Source of the DNA: JABAAE01 sp036336715
Lineage (GTDB): Bacteria > Planctomycetota > Planctomycetia > Pirellulales > Pirellulaceae
Length of the DNA stretch: 64,000 nt
Assembly: GCA_036336715.1 (NCBI GenBank)
Contig: JAYZFP010000134.1
Location: 1 to 64,000, forward strand
Direction of reading: 5' to 3'
Shown: one piece after another, positions 54,262 through 61,373 of the stretch
Position numbering within the stretch: the first letter of the stretch is position 1
Layout: every line of letters begins with the position of its first letter
The notes under the pieces: generated by a model
Seen by the model: the letters and a program-made list of their open reading frames with translations, nothing else
What the model was told of the DNA's origin: nothing
Database searches by the model: none
Program-made: the position numbers and the translations under genes

Positions 54262-55089
54262 ATGGACGGTAGGGACTTTTCCGGGGACACGCGTGGCGAG
54301 GTAACGGTTGCCGCTCGAGCGGGGCAGCCGAAGGGCAAAATCCATTTCAGACGCTGTGGAGTGGGACCCGTTCTGCTGATGGTGCACGGATTTCCACTAT
54401 CGGGGGAAATGTGGCAAAACCAGTTGCAGGAGCTCTCCAGCCACTTTGACTGTCTGGTTCCCGATTTGCGTGGATTTGGGGACAGTTCTCCCATTTTCGA
54501 TGGCTGGAGTGTCGCGGATTTTGCCGAGGACCTGGCCTGCCTGCTCGAAGGCCTGCAAATTGAAAATGTCATTTTCTGTGGCCTTTCGCTGGGAGGGTAC
54601 GTGGGGCTGGAGTTTCTCGATCGATTTCCGGAAAAACTTTCGCAGGTGGTTTTTTGCAATACGCGAGCAGAGGCTGACGACGGTGTTGCGGCCCGTGCTC
54701 GCAGGTTGATGGCCGAGAGGGTCCGCCGCGAGGGAAATGGTTTTCTGTCCAGGGAAATGTTGCCCCGGCTGTTGGCCGAGGTCAACCAGGACGCGGAACT
54801 TCAACCGGATCTTCGGCAGTTGTTTCGAGCCGCTTCTGTTGAGTCGATTGCCCTGACCCAGATTGCGATGGCCAACCGGAGAGATTTCAGTGGTCAAATG
54901 GCAAATGGAATCTGCCCCACCACGCTGGTGGGGGGCGATGACGACCGGATCACACCGGCAGAACAGATGGAACAGTGGTCGGATTCGATTCCCGGATCCT
55001 GTTTCTGGCGGATCAAAAGAGCAGGGCATCTTCCGCCACTGGAAAACCCTGCCGAATTCAACCGGGTCCTGCGATCCCTTCTTTCTTAA
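54262..55089 (+). CDS. Alpha/beta hydrolase
   Basis: 275 residues from ATG 54262, 13 nt after the selA stop (GGGAAG upstream); the longer frame overlaps selA. Oxyanion-hole HGFPLSGEMWQNQ, nucleophile elbow CGLSLGGYVGLEF (Ser ~109), Asp in GGDDDRITP, His in RAGHLPPLENPAEF. Family resembles 3-oxoadipate-enol-lactonase / haloalkane-dehalogenase-like esterases. Cytoplasmic. Co-transcription with selA is likely from the spacing, but the activities are not obviously linked. Confidence 0.87.
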   Translation: MDGRDFSGDTRGEVTVAARAGQPKGKIHFRRCGVGPVLLMVHGFPLSGEMWQNQLQELSSHFDCLVPDLRGFGDSSPIFDGWSVADFAEDLACLLEGLQIENVIFCGLSLGGYVGLEFLDRFPEKLSQVVFCNTRAEADDGVAARARRLMAERVRREGNGFLSREMLPRLLAEVNQDAELQPDLRQLFRAASVESIALTQIAMANRRDFSGQMANGICPTTLVGGDDDRITPAEQMEQWSDSIPGSCFWRIKRAGHLPPLENPAEFNRVLRSLLS

Positions 55090-55682
55090 CCACCCATTCC
55101 GGCTGGTTTAAAATAACCGGGCTCGTTTCCGTCTTTCCATTTGATATTGCACCCGATGCTGGGGATCTGTTCGGACGGCGGTTGTTCGCCCGCCACGATG
55201 GCGTCGAGAGCCGCTCGCAGGTCGGAGCCGGTGACGGGGATACCGGAGTTGGGGCGGCTTTCATCCAGTTGTCCCCGGTAGGCCAATTTCATTTCCCCGT
55301 CAAAAAGGAAAAAATCTGGAGTGCATGCGGCACGGTAAGCCTTGGCTACTTCCTGGGTTTCATCGAGCAGGTAAGGGAACGTGTATCCACGGTCAGAGGC
55401 TTCCTGTTTCATGGCATCGAAATTGTCATCCGGGTACTTGTCTGTGTCATTGGAGTTGATACCGACCACCGAAATGCCCTTGGCCTGGTATTCCCGCGCG
55501 AGAGTTGCCAGCGGCTCGGCGATGTGCTTTACGAAGGGGCAGTGATTGCACATGAAAATGACCAGCAGCCCTTTTGAATCCGCAAAGTCGGAAAGGGAAA
55601 CGGTGCTTCCGGAAGTGGCCGGAAGTGAAAAGGGTAGGGCGGGTGTACCCAGTTCCAGCATGGTGCTTGCGGTCTTGACCAT
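55086..55682 (-). CDS. Thioredoxin-like redoxin (AhpC/TSA-type)
   Basis: 198 residues; AGGAGAT precedes the ATG. Starts FSLPATSGSTVSLSDFAD, then LLVIFMCNHCPFVKHIAEPL with a CxxC pair (Cys45, Cys48) preceding Pro, as in thioredoxin-like peroxiredoxin relatives common in planctomycetes. SGDLDE-like DGEMKLAYRGQLDESRP and the late IPSIGCNIKWK follow. No signal peptide, so probably cytoplasmic thiol chemistry. The last four bases overlap the converging hydrolase gene. Confidence 0.9.
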   Translation of the reverse strand: MVKTASTMLELGTPALPFSLPATSGSTVSLSDFADSKGLLVIFMCNHCPFVKHIAEPLATLAREYQAKGISVVGINSNDTDKYPDDNFDAMKQEASDRGYTFPYLLDETQEVAKAYRAACTPDFFLFDGEMKLAYRGQLDESRPNSGIPVTGSDLRAALDAIVAGEQPPSEQIPSIGCNIKWKDGNEPGYFKPAGMGG

Positions 55683-55854
55683 ATCGATCTCCTAAGGGGT
55701 TGGGTTGAATGAACAGGTTGCGGTACTGAAGCGTGCCGATTTGATTTTTGTTCCGTTTCGATAAGATTTTTCTGGGCCCGGCGGGTAATTCGGTAAGGAA
55801 TCGGCGAACTGACCTTTCCACGGTTCTGTTGGATAAAAGTTCTGTGGAGCGGTT

Positions 55855-56631
55855 TCATTCCAGTCCAAAAAGACGCTTGGCATTTCTGGTTGACTGTTGG
55901 ATGAAATCCGGCAGCGAAAGTCCCTGCTGTTGGGCAACGCACTCGGCTGTATGGACCAACAAAGCGGGTTCGTTGGGGCGTTGGGATCGCACCGGGTGTG
56001 GCGAGAGATAGGGACTATCCGTTTCAACCAGTAATCGGTCCATTGGAATCGATGCGGAGACTTGCCGCAACGGATCAGACTTTTTATAGGTCACCATGCC
56101 GGCAAAGCTGATATGAAGCCCGAATTCCATGCAGCGTTTTGCAAGGTCGGCGTCGCCCGTAAAGGAATGCATGACTCCCTTCAGGGGCGTGGCGGACTTG
56201 AAAGCGTTCAGAGAGTCGACAATTTCTTCCCCACACTCTCTCATGTGAACGATAAAGGGTTTTCCGGTGTCGAGGGATAATTGAATGTGGCGGGCGAAAT
56301 ATTCCTGCTGGAGGTCAAACGGGGCTCGGTCCCAGTAACGGTCGAGACCGGTTTCACCGATGGCGATCACCTTGGGATCACGAGCCAGTTCCCGGATGCC
56401 CTCGAAGTCATCTGGCCCAGTCTGCCCCACGTAGTTGGGTTGAATGCCCACAGCCGCATAAACGTCTTCGTGGTGCGAGGCGATTTCAACGGCCCGTTGA
56501 CTGTCAGACAGTTCGGTTCCCACGACCAGCACGTACCTGACGCCTGCCAGCCTGGCCCGCTTGATGACCTCACCGACGATGTTATCAAACTGCTCGTCGT
56601 TCAGGTGGGCATGGGTATCAAACAATTCCAT
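55855..56631 (-). CDS. tatD: TatD family metal-dependent hydrolase
   Basis: 258 residues. DTHAHLND (first metal His pair) at the N-terminus, AIGETGLDRY (Glu), FIVHMREC (His), VMHSFTGD (His) and LLVETDSPYLSPHPVR (Asp) form the full metal-binding set of TatD nucleases. Likely a 3'-5' exonuclease/DNase involved in DNA or RNA damage processing. It lies 15 nt downstream of a DUF2203 gene on the same strand. Confidence 0.94.
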   Translation of the reverse strand: MELFDTHAHLNDEQFDNIVGEVIKRARLAGVRYVLVVGTELSDSQRAVEIASHHEDVYAAVGIQPNYVGQTGPDDFEGIRELARDPKVIAIGETGLDRYWDRAPFDLQQEYFARHIQLSLDTGKPFIVHMRECGEEIVDSLNAFKSATPLKGVMHSFTGDADLAKRCMEFGLHISFAGMVTYKKSDPLRQVSASIPMDRLLVETDSPYLSPHPVRSQRPNEPALLVHTAECVAQQQGLSLPDFIQQSTRNAKRLFGLE

Positions 56632-56646
56632 CCGTTTGGCCAGTTC

Positions 56647-57102
56647 TCAATTCTCGGATTGCTCGCAAAACGATTCAAAAGAGGTTTTGCTGTTGAGATC
56701 CTGTTCCAGTTGTTCGTAGCAGGTAACCGATGGATCACCGGGCTTCCAGATAAGAAAAGAAATTTCGTCATTGACTTGTGTGGGAAACGACACAATCCCC
56801 TTGACCGGTTCCTGAGGTTGCACTCCCAGTTCCAGCAGTTCCTCCATCAGTTCCTGCAACCGGTACTTGTCGTTGTCGTTGGATTTCTCGATTTGCTGAA
56901 GTTCATCGGCATACAGATCCGCCCGTTGCAACGAGGCGCTACCTATGGCATCGAGACGATTCTGTCGATCCACCAGTTGATTGGCCACCGCCACCATGTC
57001 CTCGACGATCACACGAACAAGTGGAATCATCGCGTTGGCCTGCTCGACCGAAAAAAAACGGTGGATGTCCGATTCCTGAAGATCGGTGAGGAATTTATTC
57101 AT
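56647..57102 (-). CDS. DUF2203 family protein
   Basis: 151 residues. FFSVEQANAMIPLVRVIVEDMV at the start, a long helical hairpin through RLQELMEELLELGVQ, and the closing GIVSFPTQVNDEISFLIWKPGDPSVTCY are characteristic of DUF2203. Function unknown; the family is widespread in bacteria as a small helical protein. Probably co-transcribed with tatD, 15 nt downstream. Confidence 0.85.
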   Translation of the reverse strand: MNKFLTDLQESDIHRFFSVEQANAMIPLVRVIVEDMVAVANQLVDRQNRLDAIGSASLQRADLYADELQQIEKSNDNDKYRLQELMEELLELGVQPQEPVKGIVSFPTQVNDEISFLIWKPGDPSVTCYEQLEQDLNSKTSFESFCEQSEN

Positions 57103-57512
57103 CGTTCAATGTCACTTAATCACTGGGGCGATAATCGCATTATTCACCGATTGATAAAAAAGTGAAGTGGCCAACAGGTGAGAGGCTTTGCCAAAGAAAT
57201 TGAAGCCGATCTCGGAAAACTGCTGAAATGGCCCCGGATTATCATCTGGTCGGCCTGTTTTTTTCTAAGTTGTTTCAGGGAAACAGTTTGGGGTGTTTGC
57301 TGCGGGAGGCCGATTGGGGGGACAGGAAAACGGATCATCCCATTTGCCAGGCAAATCAGCCGCTCTTTATTGACTCTTCACACGGGATTCATAGATTTCC
57401 TATGACCCATCGGTAAAACTCTGCCGGAGCCGACGGATCCACGGAAACCTGTCAAACACCTGCGAAGAATTCTCAATCAGAAAATAGTCAATTCATTTCC
57501 CGGAATGGAATC
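57103..57512. other. Divergent spacer before csrA
   Basis: About 410 bp without a supported gene; short open frames are composition-poor. Probably carries promoters for DUF2203-tatD (minus) and csrA (plus). Confidence 0.4.
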
Positions 57513-57704
57513 ATGCTAGTTCTCTCCCGAAAGAAAAACGAAAGTATCGTGATTAATGACGATATTAAAATCGTGGTTGTGGAAATTCGAGGGGATAAAG
57601 TCCGATTGGGAGTCGAAGCACCCAGGGAAGTTCCCGTGCACCGACGGGAGATTTACGAGGCTTTGAAAAAGGTCTCTGACAGCGATGCGGCGGTGGAACC
57701 GTAG
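57513..57704 (+). CDS. csrA: Carbon storage regulator CsrA
   Basis: 63 residues: MLVLSRKKNESIVINDDIKI, VVEIRGDKVRLGVEAPREVPVHRREIY, a full-length CsrA with the conserved RNA-binding L4/R44-equivalent residues. An RNA-binding translational regulator that blocks GGA-containing leaders. It lies about 100 nt upstream of tRNA-Glu. Its neighbours do not indicate a flagellar context. Confidence 0.96.
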   Translation: MLVLSRKKNESIVINDDIKIVVVEIRGDKVRLGVEAPREVPVHRREIYEALKKVSDSDAAVEP

Positions 57705-57804
57705 ATTTCAAAGATAACGTCTCTTTTTTTTGCCTAAAGAAACGGCTTCCCACTTGACGATCCAATCATCTCAAGATTGAATATTAGCTTGCTGAAAATT
57801 CAGC

Positions 57805-57877
57805 GGCCCCTTCGTCTAGCGGTCTAGGACTCCGGCCTTTCACGCCGGCAACACGGGTTCGAACCCCGTAGGGGTCA
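57805..57877 (+). tRNA. tRNA-Glu (anticodon TTC)
   Basis: 73 nt: acceptor GGCCCCT/AGGGGTC, D-arm with AGCGGTCTAGGAC, anticodon arm CCGGC-CTTTCAC-GCCGG giving TTC, T-arm ACGGG-TTCGAAC-CCCGT, discriminator A. CCA is not encoded. The minus strand over its 3' half is read into by a decayed integrase frame. Confidence 0.97.
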
Positions 57878-58335
57878 CTTCCTTTATCGGCTCCATAAGA
57901 ATGCGTTGAGAATCCTCGGTTTTTTCGAGTGTTCCCAACGCATTTTCTTGCTGCTTGATCATTCTTGCCCACTCTCGGGAGTACTGGCGTCGCCTTAGGC
58001 GTCTCTTTTTGGGTCGACTGAAACGGATCGACTTCGCTGGCCCGATCAAAGTCGATTTGCATTACCGGGTGGTCGTGCTTCCGTGCCGTTGCAATGTCGT
58101 GACCGAACCACACGCTGATAGCCTTCATGGGAAATCCACCGCTGCAGACATTGAGGTTTGCAGACATCGAAGTTTGCAAACATGTGGGCTGCAGGAAATC
58201 CAGGGTCGCGAAAGGGGCTGGAAACACAGGGAGGTTTGCTTGCTCACAGATGGAATGAAAGGTCCTGCGGAGGTGGGCGTTTCGGGTCCGCAGAGCAACT
58301 GTTCCATAACGTGCTCGCAATGACCTATTCGTCAT
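57840..58335 (-). pseudogene. Remnant of a tyrosine recombinase (integrase) C-terminal domain
   Basis: A minus-strand frame contains HLRRTFHSICEQANLPVFPAPF, then GGFPMKAISVWFGHDIATARKHDH and PVMQIDFDRASEVDPF. This matches the end of planctomycete phage-type integrases (motif pattern 'NLR...T, YP-x-H/K-V-x-x-WLGH, ARKHYLQV, FDRA'), but the catalytic Arg after 'FATL' is lost, the nucleophile Tyr of KHY is His-Asp-His, and a 16-bp duplication sits in the middle. The final coding runs antisense through tRNA-Glu; one frame ends TPTGFEPVLPA and another DPYGVRTRVAG, both common tails of integrases that use tRNA sites. The N-terminal half is missing. Confidence 0.72.
58144..58175. repeat. 16-bp imperfect tandem duplication within the integrase remnant
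   Basis: GCAGACATTGAGGTTT and GCAGACATCGAAGTTT lie head-to-tail, followed by a third partial copy GCAAACATG. It interrupts the conserved region of the integrase frame, consistent with decay. Confidence 0.8.
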
Positions 58336-58846
58336 GACAATCCTGTCAGCTCAAAGGGGCCACTTCTTCTCCTTCAAGATCGTTGTTTCGCTGATTGACG
58401 CTCGCGGTTGGGTGTCCGCTTATCCCGGGAACGGGAAGATTGGGTCCGGTTATCGGTCTGTTTCATTTGTTGTCTGAGCGTATGGAAGTTGTTGGCAGCA
58501 AGGGTTGGTGCACTAAGATAAAGGAGCACACGACTGGTGAATTCATGAAATGCGTTCATTCCGGTTCTCAACCCTGCAGCAAAACGGTCCCAGTTCAAAA
58601 GCCGGTTTTGCCGAAAATTTGTCAATTTGGAAGATCACTGGCGTGGCCGCAAAATTTACAAGGAAATCGCCGCCTCGGAGATTCAAGTGGTTCCAGTCGC
58701 AGGTTCATCTGCAGTCATCAACCGGATTCCACCTTCGGACAGGCGTGCCTTTTACGGGCATGTTCCGGTGAATCTCCGTGGGATTCAGCTGGAGCTGTTG
58801 TCTGCTTACCTGATCATCAGAAAAGAAAGTCATTGGAAAGAAAGTA
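58336..58846. other. Spacer, probable decayed sequence
   Basis: About 510 bp between the integrase remnant and the esterase gene. Open frames exist on both strands (for example 58395-58847 plus) but show no recognisable domain and no convincing start; it may be what is left of the mobile element. Confidence 0.45.
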
Positions 58847-60130
58847 ATGCGTTTCCCGAAACAAATGGTCCTTTGTCTGCTAATTACCTGTTCCTTTGTC
58901 GTGGCCCAGGAGGAGTCGAAAATTGACTGGGAGAGGGAGTATGAAAAACTGCTGAAATCTGATCCCGCTGTTCGTGAGAAAATTGAGAGTGGCAAAACGA
59001 CGAAAAAGGAAATCATGGATTGGCTCCGGTCGGTCTCCGGCAAGTCGTACACTCCCAAAAAGAAAAACAGTCCAGGCGACAAGCAAAAGAAGGCAGGCAT
59101 TGATTGGAATGCCCGCTACGAAAAATTCCTCGCATCCGATCCAGGGTTGCGAAAAAAAGTGGAACAGGGGGAAGCGACCCGCGAACAGGTCATCGAATAC
59201 TTGAAGTTGACCTCCGGTGCGGAAGATAAAAAGAAGGCCAGCAAAGAAGAATGGGAACAGGGGAAGCGTGGTGAAAAAAATGGCTGCGGCAATTCGAGCC
59301 ACAAGGGGTACCATGCGATCACCGAAAACGGCGAAAAACGGGAATATCTTCTTTACCATCCCACCTCTTACGACAAAAAACGTCGGCTGCCCCTGGTCAT
59401 TAATTTCCACGGTTTTGGAGACTGCGCGTCGGATTACGAAAAGAATATTGGTAGCCGCCTTGGCTTGAACGCGACAGCCGAAAAAAACGGGTTTTTGGTT
59501 GCCTATCCACAGGCAGTGTTTCGGGAAAAAGGGGCCCGCTACTGGGAGCCGGGAGATCCGGGAAATAAAAGCCTTGCCACAAACGACGTCTATTTCACCA
59601 GGCAGCTGATTACCGATGTCAGCAAAAAATACAAAATCGATTCAAAGCGTGTTTACGCAGTGGGATATTCCAATGGGGGGATGATGGCGTATGACCTGGC
59701 CAGCAGCAAAGACCCGTTGATTGCTGCCATCGGCGTCATGTCCGGTACCATGCTTGGGGATCCCGGAGGGGCTGGGAATGTCCGGACTTCGGTCATTCAT
59801 TTCCATGGAATCGATGACGGAGTATTGCCCTATCCTGGAAACCGGCACTACCGGTCGGTGCCCGAGACCATCCGGGGATGGGTTGTTCAGAATCAGATTC
59901 CTCTTTCGTCACTGGTGCGGGAAACACTGAATCAGGGCAATGTGATTCGGGAGAGATACACCTCCCCGCGAAAGGAGGTTGCTGTACATTTGTACACCAT
60001 CCGGCGGGAGCACGATAAACCGGGAGGCCATGTCTGGTTCAGTGATGAAGTGGAAGGTCGCTCGCCCAACCAGATTCTATGGGACTTTTTGTCCCGCTAT
60101 CGTTTGGATCGCCGTCAACCGGAGCCGTGA
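58847..60130 (+). CDS. Secreted PHB-depolymerase/feruloyl-esterase-like hydrolase with duplicated N-terminal module
   Basis: 427 residues with a signal peptide (MVLCLLITCSFVVAQ). Residues ~22-65 and ~85-125 are a repeat: IDWEREYEKLLKSDPAVREK and IDWNARYEKFLASDPGLRKK, each a short helical unit, joined by Lys-rich linkers. The alpha/beta hydrolase follows: YLLYHPTSYDKKRRLPLVINFHGFGD, nucleophile AVGYSNGGMMAYDLA (Ser ~273), HFHGIDDGVLPYPG (Asp) and GGHVWF (His), as in LpqC/PHB-depolymerase esterases. Likely hydrolyses an ester polymer or feruloylated polysaccharide outside the cytoplasm. Confidence 0.87.
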   Translation: MRFPKQMVLCLLITCSFVVAQEESKIDWEREYEKLLKSDPAVREKIESGKTTKKEIMDWLRSVSGKSYTPKKKNSPGDKQKKAGIDWNARYEKFLASDPGLRKKVEQGEATREQVIEYLKLTSGAEDKKKASKEEWEQGKRGEKNGCGNSSHKGYHAITENGEKREYLLYHPTSYDKKRRLPLVINFHGFGDCASDYEKNIGSRLGLNATAEKNGFLVAYPQAVFREKGARYWEPGDPGNKSLATNDVYFTRQLITDVSKKYKIDSKRVYAVGYSNGGMMAYDLASSKDPLIAAIGVMSGTMLGDPGGAGNVRTSVIHFHGIDDGVLPYPGNRHYRSVPETIRGWVVQNQIPLSSLVRETLNQGNVIRERYTSPRKEVAVHLYTIRREHDKPGGHVWFSDEVEGRSPNQILWDFLSRYRLDRRQPEP

Positions 60131-60339
60131 CCAGGATTGGGATATGATTGGATCCCGTGTGAGTGGATTTCCGTTGACAAGGGGTGGTCAGCCAACTTGT
60201 TGGGTACGATTCCACATTCTCGAACCCAGGGTTGGTTTCCTGTTTGCAGTTCAGGAAATTTTCAGTCCATTTTTAATTGGTGATTGCGGAAAATCGGCAC
60301 GTTGCTCGAATCACGATGAGCTGTACCCAGTAATTTGCA

Positions 60340-60777
60340 TCAATAGTTCATTGATGCTGACATGATGAAGCCAAGCATGCCAAAGTTACCGCTGTCGCCC
60401 GCCCATTGTGCACCACCATCGTCATCATCGTTGGTGAAGTCCCAGCCACCACCGCCAAAGTAGATTTGAGACTCAAGGCCGGCTTTCAAAACCAGGGTTG
60501 TGGCTTCAAAATTCTGGTTCCATTGCAGCCCTGCCTGCATCTCAACGACCGGCAAAATCGTAGTGTGTCGAATTTTTTCCAGGGTCTCTACAAAAGACCC
60601 GTCCGTTCCGCTGACCAATTCGGCTTCGCGACCAAACATCAGGGCACAGCGGCCGTTTCCAAACCAGCGGAACCCCTGGCGATCTTCCAGCAGGATCCCC
60701 AGGCGAATGCTCGGTCCGAGGCTGTCGATACTCTGGCTTGCACGCAGGAATTCATCCGGGTCACTGGTTCGTGCTGC
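60340..60777 (-). pseudogene. 3' remnant of an outer-membrane beta-barrel protein gene
   Basis: The minus-strand frame ending at 60340 is open back to about 60795 and reads FLRASQSIDSLGPSIRLGILLEDRQGFRWFGNGRCALMFG...ILPVVEMQAGLQWNQNF, then GGGGWDF and a final MSASMNY. This strand pattern is that of the C-terminal half of Lpg1974/BBP7-like planctomycete barrels. There is no start codon in an appropriate place and no signal peptide; the upstream continuation is replaced by the sigma-factor remnant. Confidence 0.65.
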
Positions 60778-60854
60778 CAGGCTTCGTGGTCTTCAGGGTC
60801 GTGGAGACGCTGAATCATGCTGGCACGGGTAACCGGCCATCGGTCTTCGGTCAT
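60778..60854 (-). pseudogene. 5' remnant of an ECF sigma factor gene
   Basis: From ATG 60854 the minus strand reads MTEDRWPVTRASMIQRLHDP and EDHEAW, which is the characteristic beginning of planctomycete ECF sigma factors (W-P-x-T-R-x-S-x-x-x-R-L-x-D-P...AW). After about 26 residues the similarity stops abruptly where the beta-barrel remnant, in a different frame, begins. Confidence 0.6.
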
Positions 60855-61373
60855 GGCAAACTGGTCCCTGCTTTGGATGTTAACTGGATTGCCTGGAGCT
60901 TTTTGTCCATGTTGACTGGATTGTCTGAAAAGGTCGGACGCCATCCAGGCTGGGGGAATAAAACCCTCTACCAGGCTTTGGGTCGGTGCGGTGTTGGGCT
61001 CCCTGACTGCGTGTTATTTTTTCCTGCGGTCTGTCAATCCGTCAATCCTGCCCCTGTCACCAACCCAAGGAAAATGAGATTTCGTGAAAGGTTTCCGTTG
61101 GAATCGGGGGCACCAAAATCCCGTTTGCCAGGGCGCGACTGCTTCAAAAAATGATCGGCGCGGAAAACTGTTTCGTTCGAAGCTTGCCCAAAATGGATCC
61201 CGGCGGCGAGCTGGATTCTGCGTTTGCTTGGGAAAGGGGATGGAAAGCCGTTTCATGCCGACGAAGAATTGGAAATCTGGTTAGAATGGCGGAAACCGCT
61301 CAGCATTTCCTGGCAAAGGCGGGCTTGGAATTGGTGCCCGATGGATGGTCCAGGCAGCAGATATTTAACAGCG
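60855..61373. other. Spacer before the kinase-SUMF1 gene
   Basis: About 520 bp. The kinase frame is open for 50 codons upstream of its chosen ATG, but without conservation. No full gene seen; the loss of the sigma gene may have created this gap. Confidence 0.4.

Noticed and set aside
61224..61373. N-terminal extension of the kinase-SUMF1 protein
   Set aside because: Trp/Arg-rich stretch without conservation; the usual family start is MATDKE-like at 61374.
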